A stretch of DNA of 64,000 bases from CAIQQQ01 sp037445025 (GTDB lineage Bacteria > Pseudomonadota > Alphaproteobacteria > Acetobacterales > Acetobacteraceae). Under the pieces are notes generated by a model that was given only the letters and a program-made list of their open reading frames with translations, did not search any database and was not told where the DNA came from. Of this stretch, positions 45,876-54,509 are shown piece after piece. Both the position numbers and the translations under genes were made by a program. The stretch spans positions 81,578-145,577 of the forward strand of contig JBBILI010000009.1 of the NCBI GenBank assembly GCA_037445025.1. Reading direction: 5' to 3'. Within the stretch, counting starts at the first letter, position 1; each line of letters opens with the position of its first letter.

Positions 45876-46964
45876 TCAGGCCGACAGGGCCAGGCCGGTT
45901 TGGGCGTCGAACAGATGCAGGCGCTGCTGGTCCAGGCGGATCCACACCGGCGCGTTGGCGCCGAGGATCACGCTGGGCGGCACGCTGACAATAATTGTAT
46001 CGCTTCCGAATCGAATATGCGCGTAGGTGATGTCACCGGTCGGCTCCACGGTGTAGACGCGGCCTTTGATCGCGCCGGGCACCTTGGTGGTGGAGAGATC
46101 GATGGCGCTGTGGCGGGCGCCGAGCATCACGGCGGAGGTCTGTGCATGGCGTGCCTTGGCGGCATTGGCCTCGGAGAGTTCGCAGCGCCAGCCTTGCTGC
46201 GATGTCAGCAGGCGGCCGTTCTCGCTGACCTCGGCTGCCACCAGGTTCATCGCGGGACTGCCGACGAAGCTGGCGACGAAGATGTTGGCGGGATGTTCGA
46301 ACACGCGGGCCGGCGTGTCGTATTGCTGCAGCACGCCGCCCTGCATGACGGCCATCCGGTCCGCCATCGTCACGGCTTCCATCTGGTCGTGCGTGACATA
46401 GATGATGGTGGCGCCGAGATCCTGGTGAAACCGCTTCAGCTCGGCGCGCATCTGCACGCGCAGCTTGGCGTCGAGATTGGACAGCGGCTCGTCCATCAGA
46501 AACGCCTTGGGCTCGCGCACCAGCGCGCGGCCGAGGGCGACACGCTGCTGCTGGCCGCCGGAGAGTTCGCGCGGGCGACGTTCGAGCAGGTGGGTGATGT
46601 CGAGCACCTTGGCCGCGTCGCGCACCCGGCGGTCGATATCGGCGCGCGTCATGTTGCGCATCTGCAGCGGAAACGCCAGGTTCCGGTAGACGGATTTGTT
46701 CGGGTACAGCGCGTAGTTCTGAAACACCATGGCGATGTCACGATCCTTGGGATCGAGTTCGGTCACCTCGCGGTCGCCGATCAGAATATGGCCGGAGCTC
46801 AGCTCGATCAGCCCGGCCACCATGTTCAGCGTGGTGGTCTTGCCGCAGCCGGACGGGCCCACGAGTGCGACGAACGCGCCGTCCTCGACGGTGAGGGAGA
46901 CGTGGTCGACCGCGACATGGCGGTTGTAGGTCTTGGTCACGTCCTGCAGGCGCACCTGGGCCAT
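45876..46964 (-). CDS. Carbohydrate ABC importer ATPase (MalK/UgpC type)
   Basis: A 362-aa nucleotide-binding protein. Walker A GPSGCGKTT, Q-loop region MVFQNYALYPNKSV, signature LSGGQQQRVALGRAL and Walker B FLMDEPLSNLDAKLR. The C-terminal OB-type regulatory domain spans about residues 240-362. It serves the permease pair and binding protein just upstream. Confidence 0.93.
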   Translation of the reverse strand: MAQVRLQDVTKTYNRHVAVDHVSLTVEDGAFVALVGPSGCGKTTTLNMVAGLIELSSGHILIGDREVTELDPKDRDIAMVFQNYALYPNKSVYRNLAFPLQMRNMTRADIDRRVRDAAKVLDITHLLERRPRELSGGQQQRVALGRALVREPKAFLMDEPLSNLDAKLRVQMRAELKRFHQDLGATIIYVTHDQMEAVTMADRMAVMQGGVLQQYDTPARVFEHPANIFVASFVGSPAMNLVAAEVSENGRLLTSQQGWRCELSEANAAKARHAQTSAVMLGARHSAIDLSTTKVPGAIKGRVYTVEPTGDITYAHIRFGSDTIIVSVPPSVILGANAPVWIRLDQQRLHLFDAQTGLALSA

Positions 46965-46977
46965 CAGCGTGTCGGCG

Positions 46978-47826
46978 TCATGATTTGACGGCTCCCTCGG
47001 TCAGCGCGCGGACGAAGTATTTTTGCAGGACCAGGAACATCACCACCACCGGCACGCTCATGATGAACGAGGCCGCCATCAGGCCGGGCCAGTTGGTGGC
47101 GTACTCCGTGAAGAACGCCTGCAGCCCGACCGGCAACGTCAGCTTGGTCTCGTCGTTGAGGAAGGTCAGGGCGTAGACGTATTCGTTCCAGGCGAGAATG
47201 AAGCAGTAGATCGAGGTGGCAATGATCCCTGGTGAGGACAGCGGCATCACGATCAGCAGAAAGGCGCGGAACCGCGACGCGCCGTCGATGCGGGCGGCCT
47301 GTTCGAGCTGGATGGGGATGTTGTCGAAGAAGCCCTTCAGCAGCCAGATCGACAGCGGCAGGCCGAAGGTGAGGTAGGTGAGGATCAGCGAGGTCTGGGT
47401 GTTCACCAGGCCGAGCCAGCGCATCATAATGAACAACGGCATCAGGAACACCACCGCGGGAAACATGTTGCGCATCAGCACCGCATAGAACAGCAGGTTG
47501 CGGCCGGGAAAGCGGAAGCGCGAGAAGGCGTAGGCCGCCGGCACCGCCACCGCCACGCCGAGCACGGTGGTGGCGAGCGAGACCCAGAGACTGTTGACGA
47601 GATAGCGCAGGAACTTCTGGCCGACCTCGCCACGCGGATTCAGCAGCTCGATATACTGGGCGAGGTTGGGGTTGTGCGGGATCCATTCCGGCGGGTACTG
47701 GAGGGCTGCGAACTGCGTCTTCACCGAGGTTAGCAGCATCCACACCATCGGCGTGATGGCGAACACGGTGATCCCCACCAGGAACACCACGCCGAGCAGC
47801 CGCCAGGGATCACGCCTGCGCCTCAT
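46978..47826 (-). CDS. Carbohydrate ABC permease (MalG type)
   Basis: A 282-aa permease with six membrane helices and the EAA coupling loop EQAARIDGASRFRAFLLIVMP. ATG 47826 overlaps the preceding permease stop by 4 nt. A longer open frame upstream is only the shadow of that neighbour. Confidence 0.92.
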   Translation of the reverse strand: MRRRRDPWRLLGVVFLVGITVFAITPMVWMLLTSVKTQFAALQYPPEWIPHNPNLAQYIELLNPRGEVGQKFLRYLVNSLWVSLATTVLGVAVAVPAAYAFSRFRFPGRNLLFYAVLMRNMFPAVVFLMPLFIMMRWLGLVNTQTSLILTYLTFGLPLSIWLLKGFFDNIPIQLEQAARIDGASRFRAFLLIVMPLSSPGIIATSIYCFILAWNEYVYALTFLNDETKLTLPVGLQAFFTEYATNWPGLMAASFIMSVPVVVMFLVLQKYFVRALTEGAVKS

Positions 47827-48725
47827 CCGGCGCGGCCTTCGTCGCCGCGGGTCAGGGCGCGGACGTAGAAATAGCCCAAGGTCATCATGATGACGAACAG
47901 AATGACCGAATAGGCGGAGGCGAGGCCGAAGCGGATGCGGCCGAAGGCGATCTGATAGATCTGGGTGATCCAAATCTCCGACGCGCCGGCCGGGCCGCCG
48001 CCGGTCATGATGTAGGGGATGGTGAAGCCGTTCAGATTGGCGACCGTGAGCAACAATATCGTCACCAGCGAGACGTTCTTCAGATGCGGCACCGTCACGT
48101 GCCAGAAGCGCTGCAAGGTGCCGGCGCCGTCCACCCGGGCCGCGCGCAGCAGCTGGTCCGGCACGGTCTGTAGACCGGCCAGCATCATGATCATGGCGAA
48201 CGGAAACTCCTTCCACACATTCACCAGGATCAGGGCGGGCAGCACCGTGTCGGTGTTGTCGAGGAAGTTGATGGGCTTGTCGGTGATCCCCAGCGCCATG
48301 GTGATGGCGCCGAACACGCCGAAATCGCTGTGCATCAGCCAGCGCCAGATATACGCCGCCGCCACAGCCGAGATCACATAGGGCACCAGCAGAATGCCGC
48401 GCAGCACGCCGCGGCCGGGGAATTCGCGGTTCAGAGCCAGCGCTGCGCCGAAGCCCAGCAGAAAGCCGAACAGCGTGGAGAACACCGTCCAGATCACGGT
48501 GTTGACCGTGGCCTCCTGCACGCTGTCGGCACCCAGCACGCGGGCATAGTTGTCGAGCCCGACAAAGATCTTGTCGTCCAGCGACAGGTTGGGGGGCGTG
48601 TTGAAGAAGGAGAGGTAGATGGTGAAATAAACCGGATACGCAATCACCAGGGCCATCGCCAGCAGGGCGGGGGCGACGTAGAGGTAGTCTGCGCGGTGGC
48701 GCAGGATGCGGCGGAAGAAACGCAT
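47823..48725 (-). CDS. Carbohydrate ABC permease (MalF type)
   Basis: A 300-aa permease with six membrane helices and the EAA loop LRAARVDGAGTLQRFWHVTVP. ATG 48725 lies 3 nt after the end of repeat copy 8, so its ribosome site must come from the element itself (AAAAAAGAACATTC); a TTG one codon earlier is also possible. No good Shine-Dalgarno is visible. Confidence 0.9.
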   Translation of the reverse strand: MRFFRRILRHRADYLYVAPALLAMALVIAYPVYFTIYLSFFNTPPNLSLDDKIFVGLDNYARVLGADSVQEATVNTVIWTVFSTLFGFLLGFGAALALNREFPGRGVLRGILLVPYVISAVAAAYIWRWLMHSDFGVFGAITMALGITDKPINFLDNTDTVLPALILVNVWKEFPFAMIMMLAGLQTVPDQLLRAARVDGAGTLQRFWHVTVPHLKNVSLVTILLLTVANLNGFTIPYIMTGGGPAGASEIWITQIYQIAFGRIRFGLASAYSVILFVIMMTLGYFYVRALTRGDEGRAG

Positions 48726-48728
48726 CAA

Positions 48729-48858
48729 GAATGTTCTTTTTTGAAAAAAAGAACCAAAAAACTTTCAATCGGCTGGCGCCCTGCTCCGGAGAGAGGTTTG
48801 CTCAAACGATCGAAAGTCTTTTGCTTCTTTTCTTCAAAAAAGAAGTCCTTGCTTGCCT
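48729..48858 (-). repeat. Paired-palindrome element, copy 8, inside an operon
   Basis: The GTTCTTTTTT..AAAAAAAGAAC hairpin (48732-48754) lies next to the MalF-type start. The CTCCGGAG middle and a CTTTTCTTCAAAAAAG hairpin near 48828-48844 follow. It separates the solute-binding-protein gene from its permeases, unlike most copies, which lie between convergent genes. Confidence 0.88.
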
Positions 48859-48872
48859 TCACCTTCCGAACC

Positions 48873-50363
48873 TCAAAGATCCGCCAGAAGATCCTTGATC
48901 TGCTTCGCCGCCGTGTCGCTTGCCGCCGCCACCGTCATCTTCCCGGTCAGCGCGTTCTGCAGCATGTTCGGCACGATGATGTTCATGATCTCGGCGGATT
49001 GCGGCAGCACCGGGAACGGCACGCCGTTGGGCAGCATCGATGTCGTCACGTTGAGAAAACGGATCGTGTCCAGCCGCTGCTTCATCCATTTGGTGCGGAA
49101 GCCGCGGATGTTGCCGGGGTTGGAGCTGACCCAGGCCATCTTGGTCGACCATTCCGGTCCGGTCATGAACGCGACCAGGGCCTTCGCGGCCTTGAGGTCC
49201 ATGCCGCCCTCGACGAGATCCGGCTTGAACACATGCACATTGGAGCCGCCGAACACCACGGCGCGGCGGACAGGTCCTTTCGGGATCAGACCGTAGCGCA
49301 TGTTGGCCACCACGGCGTCGGCCACCTTGCGGTCCTCGCCGGTGGCCTTCTTGGCGCGGTCGATCATGGTGGCGTATTCGCTGGGGTGGCTGATCATCAT
49401 GGCGAGCTGGCCGGCCAGGAACGGGTCCTGATTCTCGGTCTGGGTGTTGGTGAGGGCTGAGACCGGCACCGACTTGTCGCGCACATACATGTCGACATGC
49501 GCCTGCAGCGCCGCGCGCGAGCCGGCGTTGTTGATTTCGATTTTGGTATAGGTGGGGTGCTCCTCCGCCTCGTCGAGCGCGCCGCCGCCATAGGCCCACA
49601 GCACCGGCATGGCGCGGAACGGCGTGTTGCCGGCGTTGACGCGGGCGACCATGCCGTATCCGTTCTTGCCGGTCTTGTCCTTGATCTGCTTGGAGAACTG
49701 CACCAGCTCGTCCCAGGTCGCCGGCGCCTTGTCCGGATCGAGCCCGGCCTGTTTGAACAGGTCGGCGTTCCAGATCAACGCCATCGTCTCGTTGTTAGTG
49801 GGCACGCCGTAATGCTTGCCTTTCCAGGTGACGGATTTGAGCGCGCCTGGCCAGAACTCGTCTTCACCGTATCCGACATCGATGGGGCCGAAGGCCATCA
49901 GCTGGCCTTTGGCGGCGAATTCCGAGCCCCACAGGATCGGCAGGCGCGCCACCATCGGTGCTGCCTTGCCGAGGGCTGCGGTGCGCAGCTTGTCGAGCAT
50001 GGTGTTGTAGTCGAGGTTCTGGCGGTTGACCTTGATGTTGGGATACAGCTTGCCGAAGGCGTCCCAGAACTGCACGTCCAGGTCGATATCGATCTGGGCG
50101 GAGGCCTGGTTCGGTCCGAAATACCAGTAATTCACGGTGCCCTTGTAGTCGAGCGGGGTGACTCGGGCGCATTCGGCGGCGGTGTCGTAGGTCTCGGTGC
50201 CGGCGATGCTGGTGATGTAGTCTGGGGTCCAGGTTGCGGCGTCGATGCCGGTTTTCACCGTGTCGGCGCGGGCGGCCCCCGGCAGCAGCGCTGCCGCCGC
50301 GGCGGTGCCGAGCAGCGTGCGGCGATGGATGTGATTTGAAGCCGCATCGAAAGAATCGACCAT
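48873..50363 (-). CDS. Carbohydrate ABC importer solute-binding protein (family 1)
   Basis: A 496-aa SBP_bac_1-type protein with a twin-arginine-like signal (HRRTLLGTAAAAALLPGAARA). Family features include GKAAPMVARLPILWG and GQLAMMISHPSEY. ATG 50363 has GGAGGG 6 nt upstream; an in-frame GTG at 50375 is less likely. It is the first gene of the MalK-type importer. Confidence 0.88.
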   Translation of the reverse strand: MVDSFDAASNHIHRRTLLGTAAAAALLPGAARADTVKTGIDAATWTPDYITSIAGTETYDTAAECARVTPLDYKGTVNYWYFGPNQASAQIDIDLDVQFWDAFGKLYPNIKVNRQNLDYNTMLDKLRTAALGKAAPMVARLPILWGSEFAAKGQLMAFGPIDVGYGEDEFWPGALKSVTWKGKHYGVPTNNETMALIWNADLFKQAGLDPDKAPATWDELVQFSKQIKDKTGKNGYGMVARVNAGNTPFRAMPVLWAYGGGALDEAEEHPTYTKIEINNAGSRAALQAHVDMYVRDKSVPVSALTNTQTENQDPFLAGQLAMMISHPSEYATMIDRAKKATGEDRKVADAVVANMRYGLIPKGPVRRAVVFGGSNVHVFKPDLVEGGMDLKAAKALVAFMTGPEWSTKMAWVSSNPGNIRGFRTKWMKQRLDTIRFLNVTTSMLPNGVPFPVLPQSAEIMNIIVPNMLQNALTGKMTVAAASDTAAKQIKDLLADL

Positions 50364-50407
50364 GGCGCCCTCCACTTCTTATTTTATCACAGCATATGTT
50401 CAGCCGG

Positions 50408-50413
50408 ATTATA
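50408..50413 (-). promoter_or_regulatory. Consensus -10 box upstream of the sugar importer
   Basis: TATAAT on the minus strand, about 45 nt before the solute-binding-protein start. The matching -35 position (ACTTTT, 17 bp upstream, in the edge of repeat copy 9) is a poor match, so activation by a regulator is possible. Confidence 0.4.
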
Positions 50414-50428
50414 AAGCAAACCCAAGGA

Positions 50429-50502
50429 TAAAAGTTTTTTGGTTCTTTTTTTCAAAAAAGAACTTCTTTTTGAAAAAAGAAGCAAAAACTTTTCAATCGC
50501 TG
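50429..50502 (-). repeat. Shortened paired-palindrome element, copy 9
   Basis: The two hairpins (GTTCTTTTTT..AAAAAAGAAC and CTTCTTTTTGAAAAAAGAAG) stand next to each other without the TCCGGA middle, as if the centre had been deleted. It lies between the dehydratase stop and the sugar-importer promoter. Confidence 0.8.
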
Positions 50503-50512
50503 GGGCTACGTA

Positions 50513-51709
50513 TCATTCGAAGAATGCCGCGTCGTCTTCTGTGAGGTAGCGGCGTGCGCGTTCGGGGTTGATCTCCACGCCCATGCCTGGGCGGTCCCAC
50601 ACCTCGATCATGCCGTTCTTCATGATCGGGTCGGGCAGGCCGTCGACGATGTCGTACCACCAGTCCGGCTTGCCGTTGGGGTATTCGAAGGCGATGAAGT
50701 TGCCGGGCAGCGTGGCACAGACCTGCACCAGCGCGGCCAGGCCCAGCAGCCCGTTGCCGGTGCCGTGCGGCGCCATCATCACGCCGTGCAGGTCGGCGTA
50801 TTCGGCGATCCATTTCAGTTCGGCAATGCCACCGACATCGCCCGCATCAGGCCCGATGACGCGCACCGCCTTGGTCTCGATCAGCTGTTTGAAGTTCTGG
50901 CGCAGATAGATCTGCTCGCCGGTGTGGATCGGCGTGGTCGTCGACATCGTCAGCTCGCGATACACGTCGGCGTTGACGTAAGGGATGTAGTCCCCGGTCA
51001 GCATGTCCTCGAGCCAGAGCAGGTTGAAGGGCTCGACAGCGCGGGCGAAGCGGATCGCGTCCGTCAGCATCCAGCCGGGGCCGAGATCGAGGGCGAGGCC
51101 CACCTTGTTGCCGAGCACCTCCTTGGCGGCGGCCACGCATGCGATGGTGTGCTGAAGCCCGCTCTCGGTCATCAGGCCGCGATCGGTCCAGCTGTGGAAG
51201 GCGGGGTTGCCGTGCTCGCCGATGTGGTAGTCGGGGATGACGTTCTTCATCGGCGAATGAAACGCCATGCCGAGCTTGACCATGGTGAAGCCCTCCGGCA
51301 GCGCCATCATGCGCCTCGCCTCGTCGGCGTAATGGGCGGGCGTGTGGCCGGGCAGCGGGCTGCGCAGGGCGCCGTTATAGGCGCGCACATGGTCGCGCAC
51401 CTTGCCGCCGAGCAGGCGGAACACCGCCACGCCCTGCAGCTTGCCGGCGAGATCCCACAGCGCCATCTCGATGGCGCTCACCGCGGCCCCCCACGGCTTG
51501 AAGGCGCCGCGCTGGCGGATCTTGATCATGATCCGCTCGACGTCGCGCGGGTCTTCGCCGATCAGTGCGTCGCGCAGATACAGCACGTGCGGCTTGAGAT
51601 AGGGCTTGAAGGATTCGACCTCGCCGAACCCGCTGACACCCTGGTCGGAGACGATGCGCACGATCGGGTTGAGGCCGATGACGGCACATTTGAGGTCGAT
51701 GATCTTCAC
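50513..51709 (-). CDS. Enolase-superfamily (mandelate racemase/muconate lactonizing type) sugar-acid dehydratase
   Basis: A 398-aa protein with the capping domain and C-terminal barrel of this superfamily. Metal ligands are in GLALDLGPG, LWLEDML and TPIHTGEQI; a catalytic-type His lies in MMAPHGTGNG. Members dehydrate aldonic acids to 2-keto-3-deoxy acids. It lies between two sugar-type importers on the same strand, upstream of the family 1 binding protein. Confidence 0.88.
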   Translation of the reverse strand: MKIIDLKCAVIGLNPIVRIVSDQGVSGFGEVESFKPYLKPHVLYLRDALIGEDPRDVERIMIKIRQRGAFKPWGAAVSAIEMALWDLAGKLQGVAVFRLLGGKVRDHVRAYNGALRSPLPGHTPAHYADEARRMMALPEGFTMVKLGMAFHSPMKNVIPDYHIGEHGNPAFHSWTDRGLMTESGLQHTIACVAAAKEVLGNKVGLALDLGPGWMLTDAIRFARAVEPFNLLWLEDMLTGDYIPYVNADVYRELTMSTTTPIHTGEQIYLRQNFKQLIETKAVRVIGPDAGDVGGIAELKWIAEYADLHGVMMAPHGTGNGLLGLAALVQVCATLPGNFIAFEYPNGKPDWWYDIVDGLPDPIMKNGMIEVWDRPGMGVEINPERARRYLTEDDAAFFE

Positions 51710-51801
51710 GTCGTTTCCCCATCGCGCTTGCGTGGGCCGGCCCCGGACAGCGTTCCGGTTGCTCCGGCGTCGCGTTTGTTGGAGACGAGCTTAGAGCGGC
51801 T

Positions 51802-52548
51802 TCAGCCGAGGTCAACGCCGGTCATGATCATCCGGCCGATATCATCGGCGCTGAGGCCTTCGGCGGAACGATCGATCACCTTCTCGCCGGCCTTAAGGAT
51901 GGCGATGCGGGTGGCGAGCGAGGCGACATCGGCCATGTTGTGGCTGATCAGCAGCACGGTGCGGCCTTCGGATTTCAGGTGACGGATGAGGTCGAGCACC
52001 TGGGCCGTCTCCTTCACGCCCAGGGCTGCCGTGGGTTCGTCCATGATGATCAGCCGCGCGTTCCAGCGCAGCGCGCGGGCGATGGCGACAGCCTGGCGCT
52101 GGCCGCCGGACAGGCCTTCGACGGGGCGGCGCATGTCGGCGATGTCAACCGAGAGCCGGGCGAGGTAGCCACGGGCGTCCTGCGCCATGCGCGGCTTGTC
52201 GAGCACGCGCAGGAAGCCGGGGCCGCGGGTGAGTTCGGCGCCCATGAACACGTTGGCGGCGATGGAGAGGCGCGGGGCGAGGGCCAGATCCTGGTAGATC
52301 GTGGCGACACCCTGGGTCAGCGCGTCCTGCGGTGAGCGGAACCGCACCGCCTGGCCCTGCAGCAACATGGTGCCGCGCGAGGGGGTGGCGGCACCGGAGA
52401 TGATCTTGATCAGGCTCGACTTGCCGGCCCCGTTGTCCCCGCAGATCGCCAGCACCTCGCCTTCGTGCACGTCCAGATCCACCGCCCGCACCGCGGTGAC
52501 GGCCCCGTAGTCGCGGCCGACACCGCGCAAGGACAGCAGCGGGGGCAT
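51802..52548 (-). CDS. Sugar ABC importer ATPase, single-domain RbsA type
   Basis: A 248-aa nucleotide-binding protein with one ATPase domain (Walker A GDNGAGKSS, signature LSGGQRQAVAIARAL, Walker B IIMDEPTAAL). RbsA proper has two domains; this half-size form is like FrcA. The start shares bases with the binding-protein stop (TGATG). Confidence 0.92.
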   Translation of the reverse strand: MPPLLSLRGVGRDYGAVTAVRAVDLDVHEGEVLAICGDNGAGKSSLIKIISGAATPSRGTMLLQGQAVRFRSPQDALTQGVATIYQDLALAPRLSIAANVFMGAELTRGPGFLRVLDKPRMAQDARGYLARLSVDIADMRRPVEGLSGGQRQAVAIARALRWNARLIIMDEPTAALGVKETAQVLDLIRHLKSEGRTVLLISHNMADVASLATRIAILKAGEKVIDRSAEGLSADDIGRMIMTGVDLG

Positions 52549-53504
52549 CAGGTCTTGAGGAACTGCTTCACGTTGCTCTGATCGACCAGGACCGAATCGA
52601 CGAACAGGTACGGGCCGGAGGTGAAGCTGGCCTTGGGCGCGTTGCCGATGACGATCTTGTCCACCGCATCCACCGCCTTGAGCCCCATCGCCTCGAACGG
52701 CACGTTGACGGTGGCGAGCAGCAGCGAGTTCGGGTCGGCGATGCGGGCGAAGCTTTCCTGGCCGCCATCCATCGAGACCAGCGGGATCTGGCCGCGCTTC
52801 ATGCCCTGGGCCTGCATGAGGTCATCGACGATATAGGCCTGGCCGTCGAACGCGGCCCAGATGCCGCCCACCTTGCCCTGGTTCTGCAGCAGCAGCGCCT
52901 GCACGCCGGCGCGCACATCGTCGCGCCAGCTCTGGGTGCGGCCCATGGTGAACTTGCCGAGCTCCTTCACCGAGGTGTTCTCGGCCAGCACCGCGTCCAG
53001 CTCGCGGCCGCGCACGCGCGTGGCGGCATTGGCGTCGAAGCGGACGGTGAGCAGGTCGCCGTGATAGCCCATGGCGCCGAGCAGGTAGAGCGCCGCCTCG
53101 GAGCCCACCTGGTATTCGTTGGACTGGATGTCGAACAGCGTGAAGGCGCTGCCGCCGGAGGCCACGGTGATGACGGGGATGCCGGCCTGCTTCGCCGCCT
53201 TGAACTGGGCCTCCGCCTCGATCGGCTTGCCCATGGCGATGATGATGGCGTCCACCTTGCGGGTGATCAGCGCCTCGAACTGCTCGGCGTGCTTGGGCAG
53301 CGAGCCCTCGGAGTTCAGCAGGGTGACGTTCCAGCCCTTGGCCTTCGCCGCGTCGGCGGCGGCGTTGGCGACGCGGGCATGGGTTTCCGAGGAGAACTGG
53401 AAGCCGATCACGCCGAGCTGGAACGGCGTGGCCGCGTCCGCCTTGCGGGTCAGCGCTGCGGCGGCGAGGGCTGCGGTGCCCAGAATCACATCACGACGTT
53501 GCAT
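52548..53504 (-). CDS. Sugar ABC importer substrate-binding protein (RbsB type)
   Basis: A 318-aa type I periplasmic binding protein with an export signal (MQRRDVILGTAALAAAALTRKADAA region, split into RR plus hydrophobic core). The mature protein starts FQLGVIGFQFSSETHARVAN and has the hinge region VDAIIIAMGKPIEAE. The operon order is kinase, permease, binding protein, ATPase. Confidence 0.9.
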   Translation of the reverse strand: MQRRDVILGTAALAAAALTRKADAATPFQLGVIGFQFSSETHARVANAAADAAKAKGWNVTLLNSEGSLPKHAEQFEALITRKVDAIIIAMGKPIEAEAQFKAAKQAGIPVITVASGGSAFTLFDIQSNEYQVGSEAALYLLGAMGYHGDLLTVRFDANAATRVRGRELDAVLAENTSVKELGKFTMGRTQSWRDDVRAGVQALLLQNQGKVGGIWAAFDGQAYIVDDLMQAQGMKRGQIPLVSMDGGQESFARIADPNSLLLATVNVPFEAMGLKAVDAVDKIVIGNAPKASFTSGPYLFVDSVLVDQSNVKQFLKT

Positions 53505-53531
53505 GGTGGTCTCCCCGCGGTTGGCGCTGCA

Positions 53532-54494
53532 TCAGCGCATGCGAAAATTCAGCCGGTTGGCAAAGGCCGGACGCCGCACCGCAAGGCTGGAGGCGGTGAC
53601 GGAGCCGATCATGATCACGCCGAGGACGATATCCTGCACGTAATAGGCCGCGCCCAAAAGCACCAGACCGTTGCCCAGCACCTTCAGCACCAGGGCCGCG
53701 AACACCGTGCCGGCCACATTGGGCTGGCCGGGGGTGAACATCGTCATGCCCAGCAGGACGGCTGCGATGGCGCAGAGGAAATAGTCGCCCGCCATGTTGG
53801 GGGCTGCGGACGAGAGATTGGCCGCCAGCAGCACCGCGGTGAGGCCGGCGAGCAGGCCCGACAGCAGCAGGCCCAGCCGCTTCATGCGGGCGGTGGCGAT
53901 GCCCGACAGCCGCGCCGCCTCGTCCGCCTCGCCGGTGGCGGTCATGTGGGCGCCGAGACGGGTCCAGCCGAGCAGGAACCAGGCGAGCAGGGTGACGGCG
54001 GCCAGCCACAGCACCAGGTTCGGCACACCCAGCGTGGCGCCGCGGGCGAGGCCGGTGAAATCGGTGGGCCAGCGGCCGACGAAGGCCACGCCCTGGGTGA
54101 TCATGAAGGCGCAGCCGCGGGCGATGGCCGCGGTGGCCAGCGTGGTGATCAGCGAGGGCACCCGCAGCACGGTGACGCCGAAGCCGTTCAGCGCGCCGAA
54201 CAGCAGGCCGACACCCAGGGCGGCCGGCACCGCCAGAAACGGGCTGATCTTCTGCTGGATCATCCAGCCCACCACCACCGCCGACAGGCTCGCTACCTCG
54301 GCCACCGACAGATCCAGCTCCGCCACTACCAGGGCCAACGTGAAGCCCAGCGAGAGGATGGCGAGGAAGCTTGTGTCCCTCACCACGTTGATGAGGTTGG
54401 CGGGCGAGGCGAAATTGGGCGCGAACACCATGAACACCGCGATCAGCAGCAGCCCTGCCGCAACCGTCGCGTATCGTTCCACCAGCCCCGGCAT
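53532..54494 (-). CDS. Sugar ABC importer permease (RbsC type)
   Basis: A 320-aa inner-membrane protein with eight to ten hydrophobic segments (LAILSLGFTLALVVAELDLS, GLLFGALNGFGVTVLRVPSLI), typical of BPD_transp_2 permeases. It starts 15 nt after the FGGY kinase stop. Confidence 0.92.
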   Translation of the reverse strand: MPGLVERYATVAAGLLLIAVFMVFAPNFASPANLINVVRDTSFLAILSLGFTLALVVAELDLSVAEVASLSAVVVGWMIQQKISPFLAVPAALGVGLLFGALNGFGVTVLRVPSLITTLATAAIARGCAFMITQGVAFVGRWPTDFTGLARGATLGVPNLVLWLAAVTLLAWFLLGWTRLGAHMTATGEADEAARLSGIATARMKRLGLLLSGLLAGLTAVLLAANLSSAAPNMAGDYFLCAIAAVLLGMTMFTPGQPNVAGTVFAALVLKVLGNGLVLLGAAYYVQDIVLGVIMIGSVTASSLAVRRPAFANRLNFRMR

Positions 54495-54509
54495 CCGCCA
54501 CTCCCACCA

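Noticed and set aside
46978..48768. Single 596-codon permease from joined MalF and MalG frames
   Set aside because: The MalF-type protein is in another frame and its stop overlaps the MalG-type ATG; the upstream half of the long frame is a shadow.
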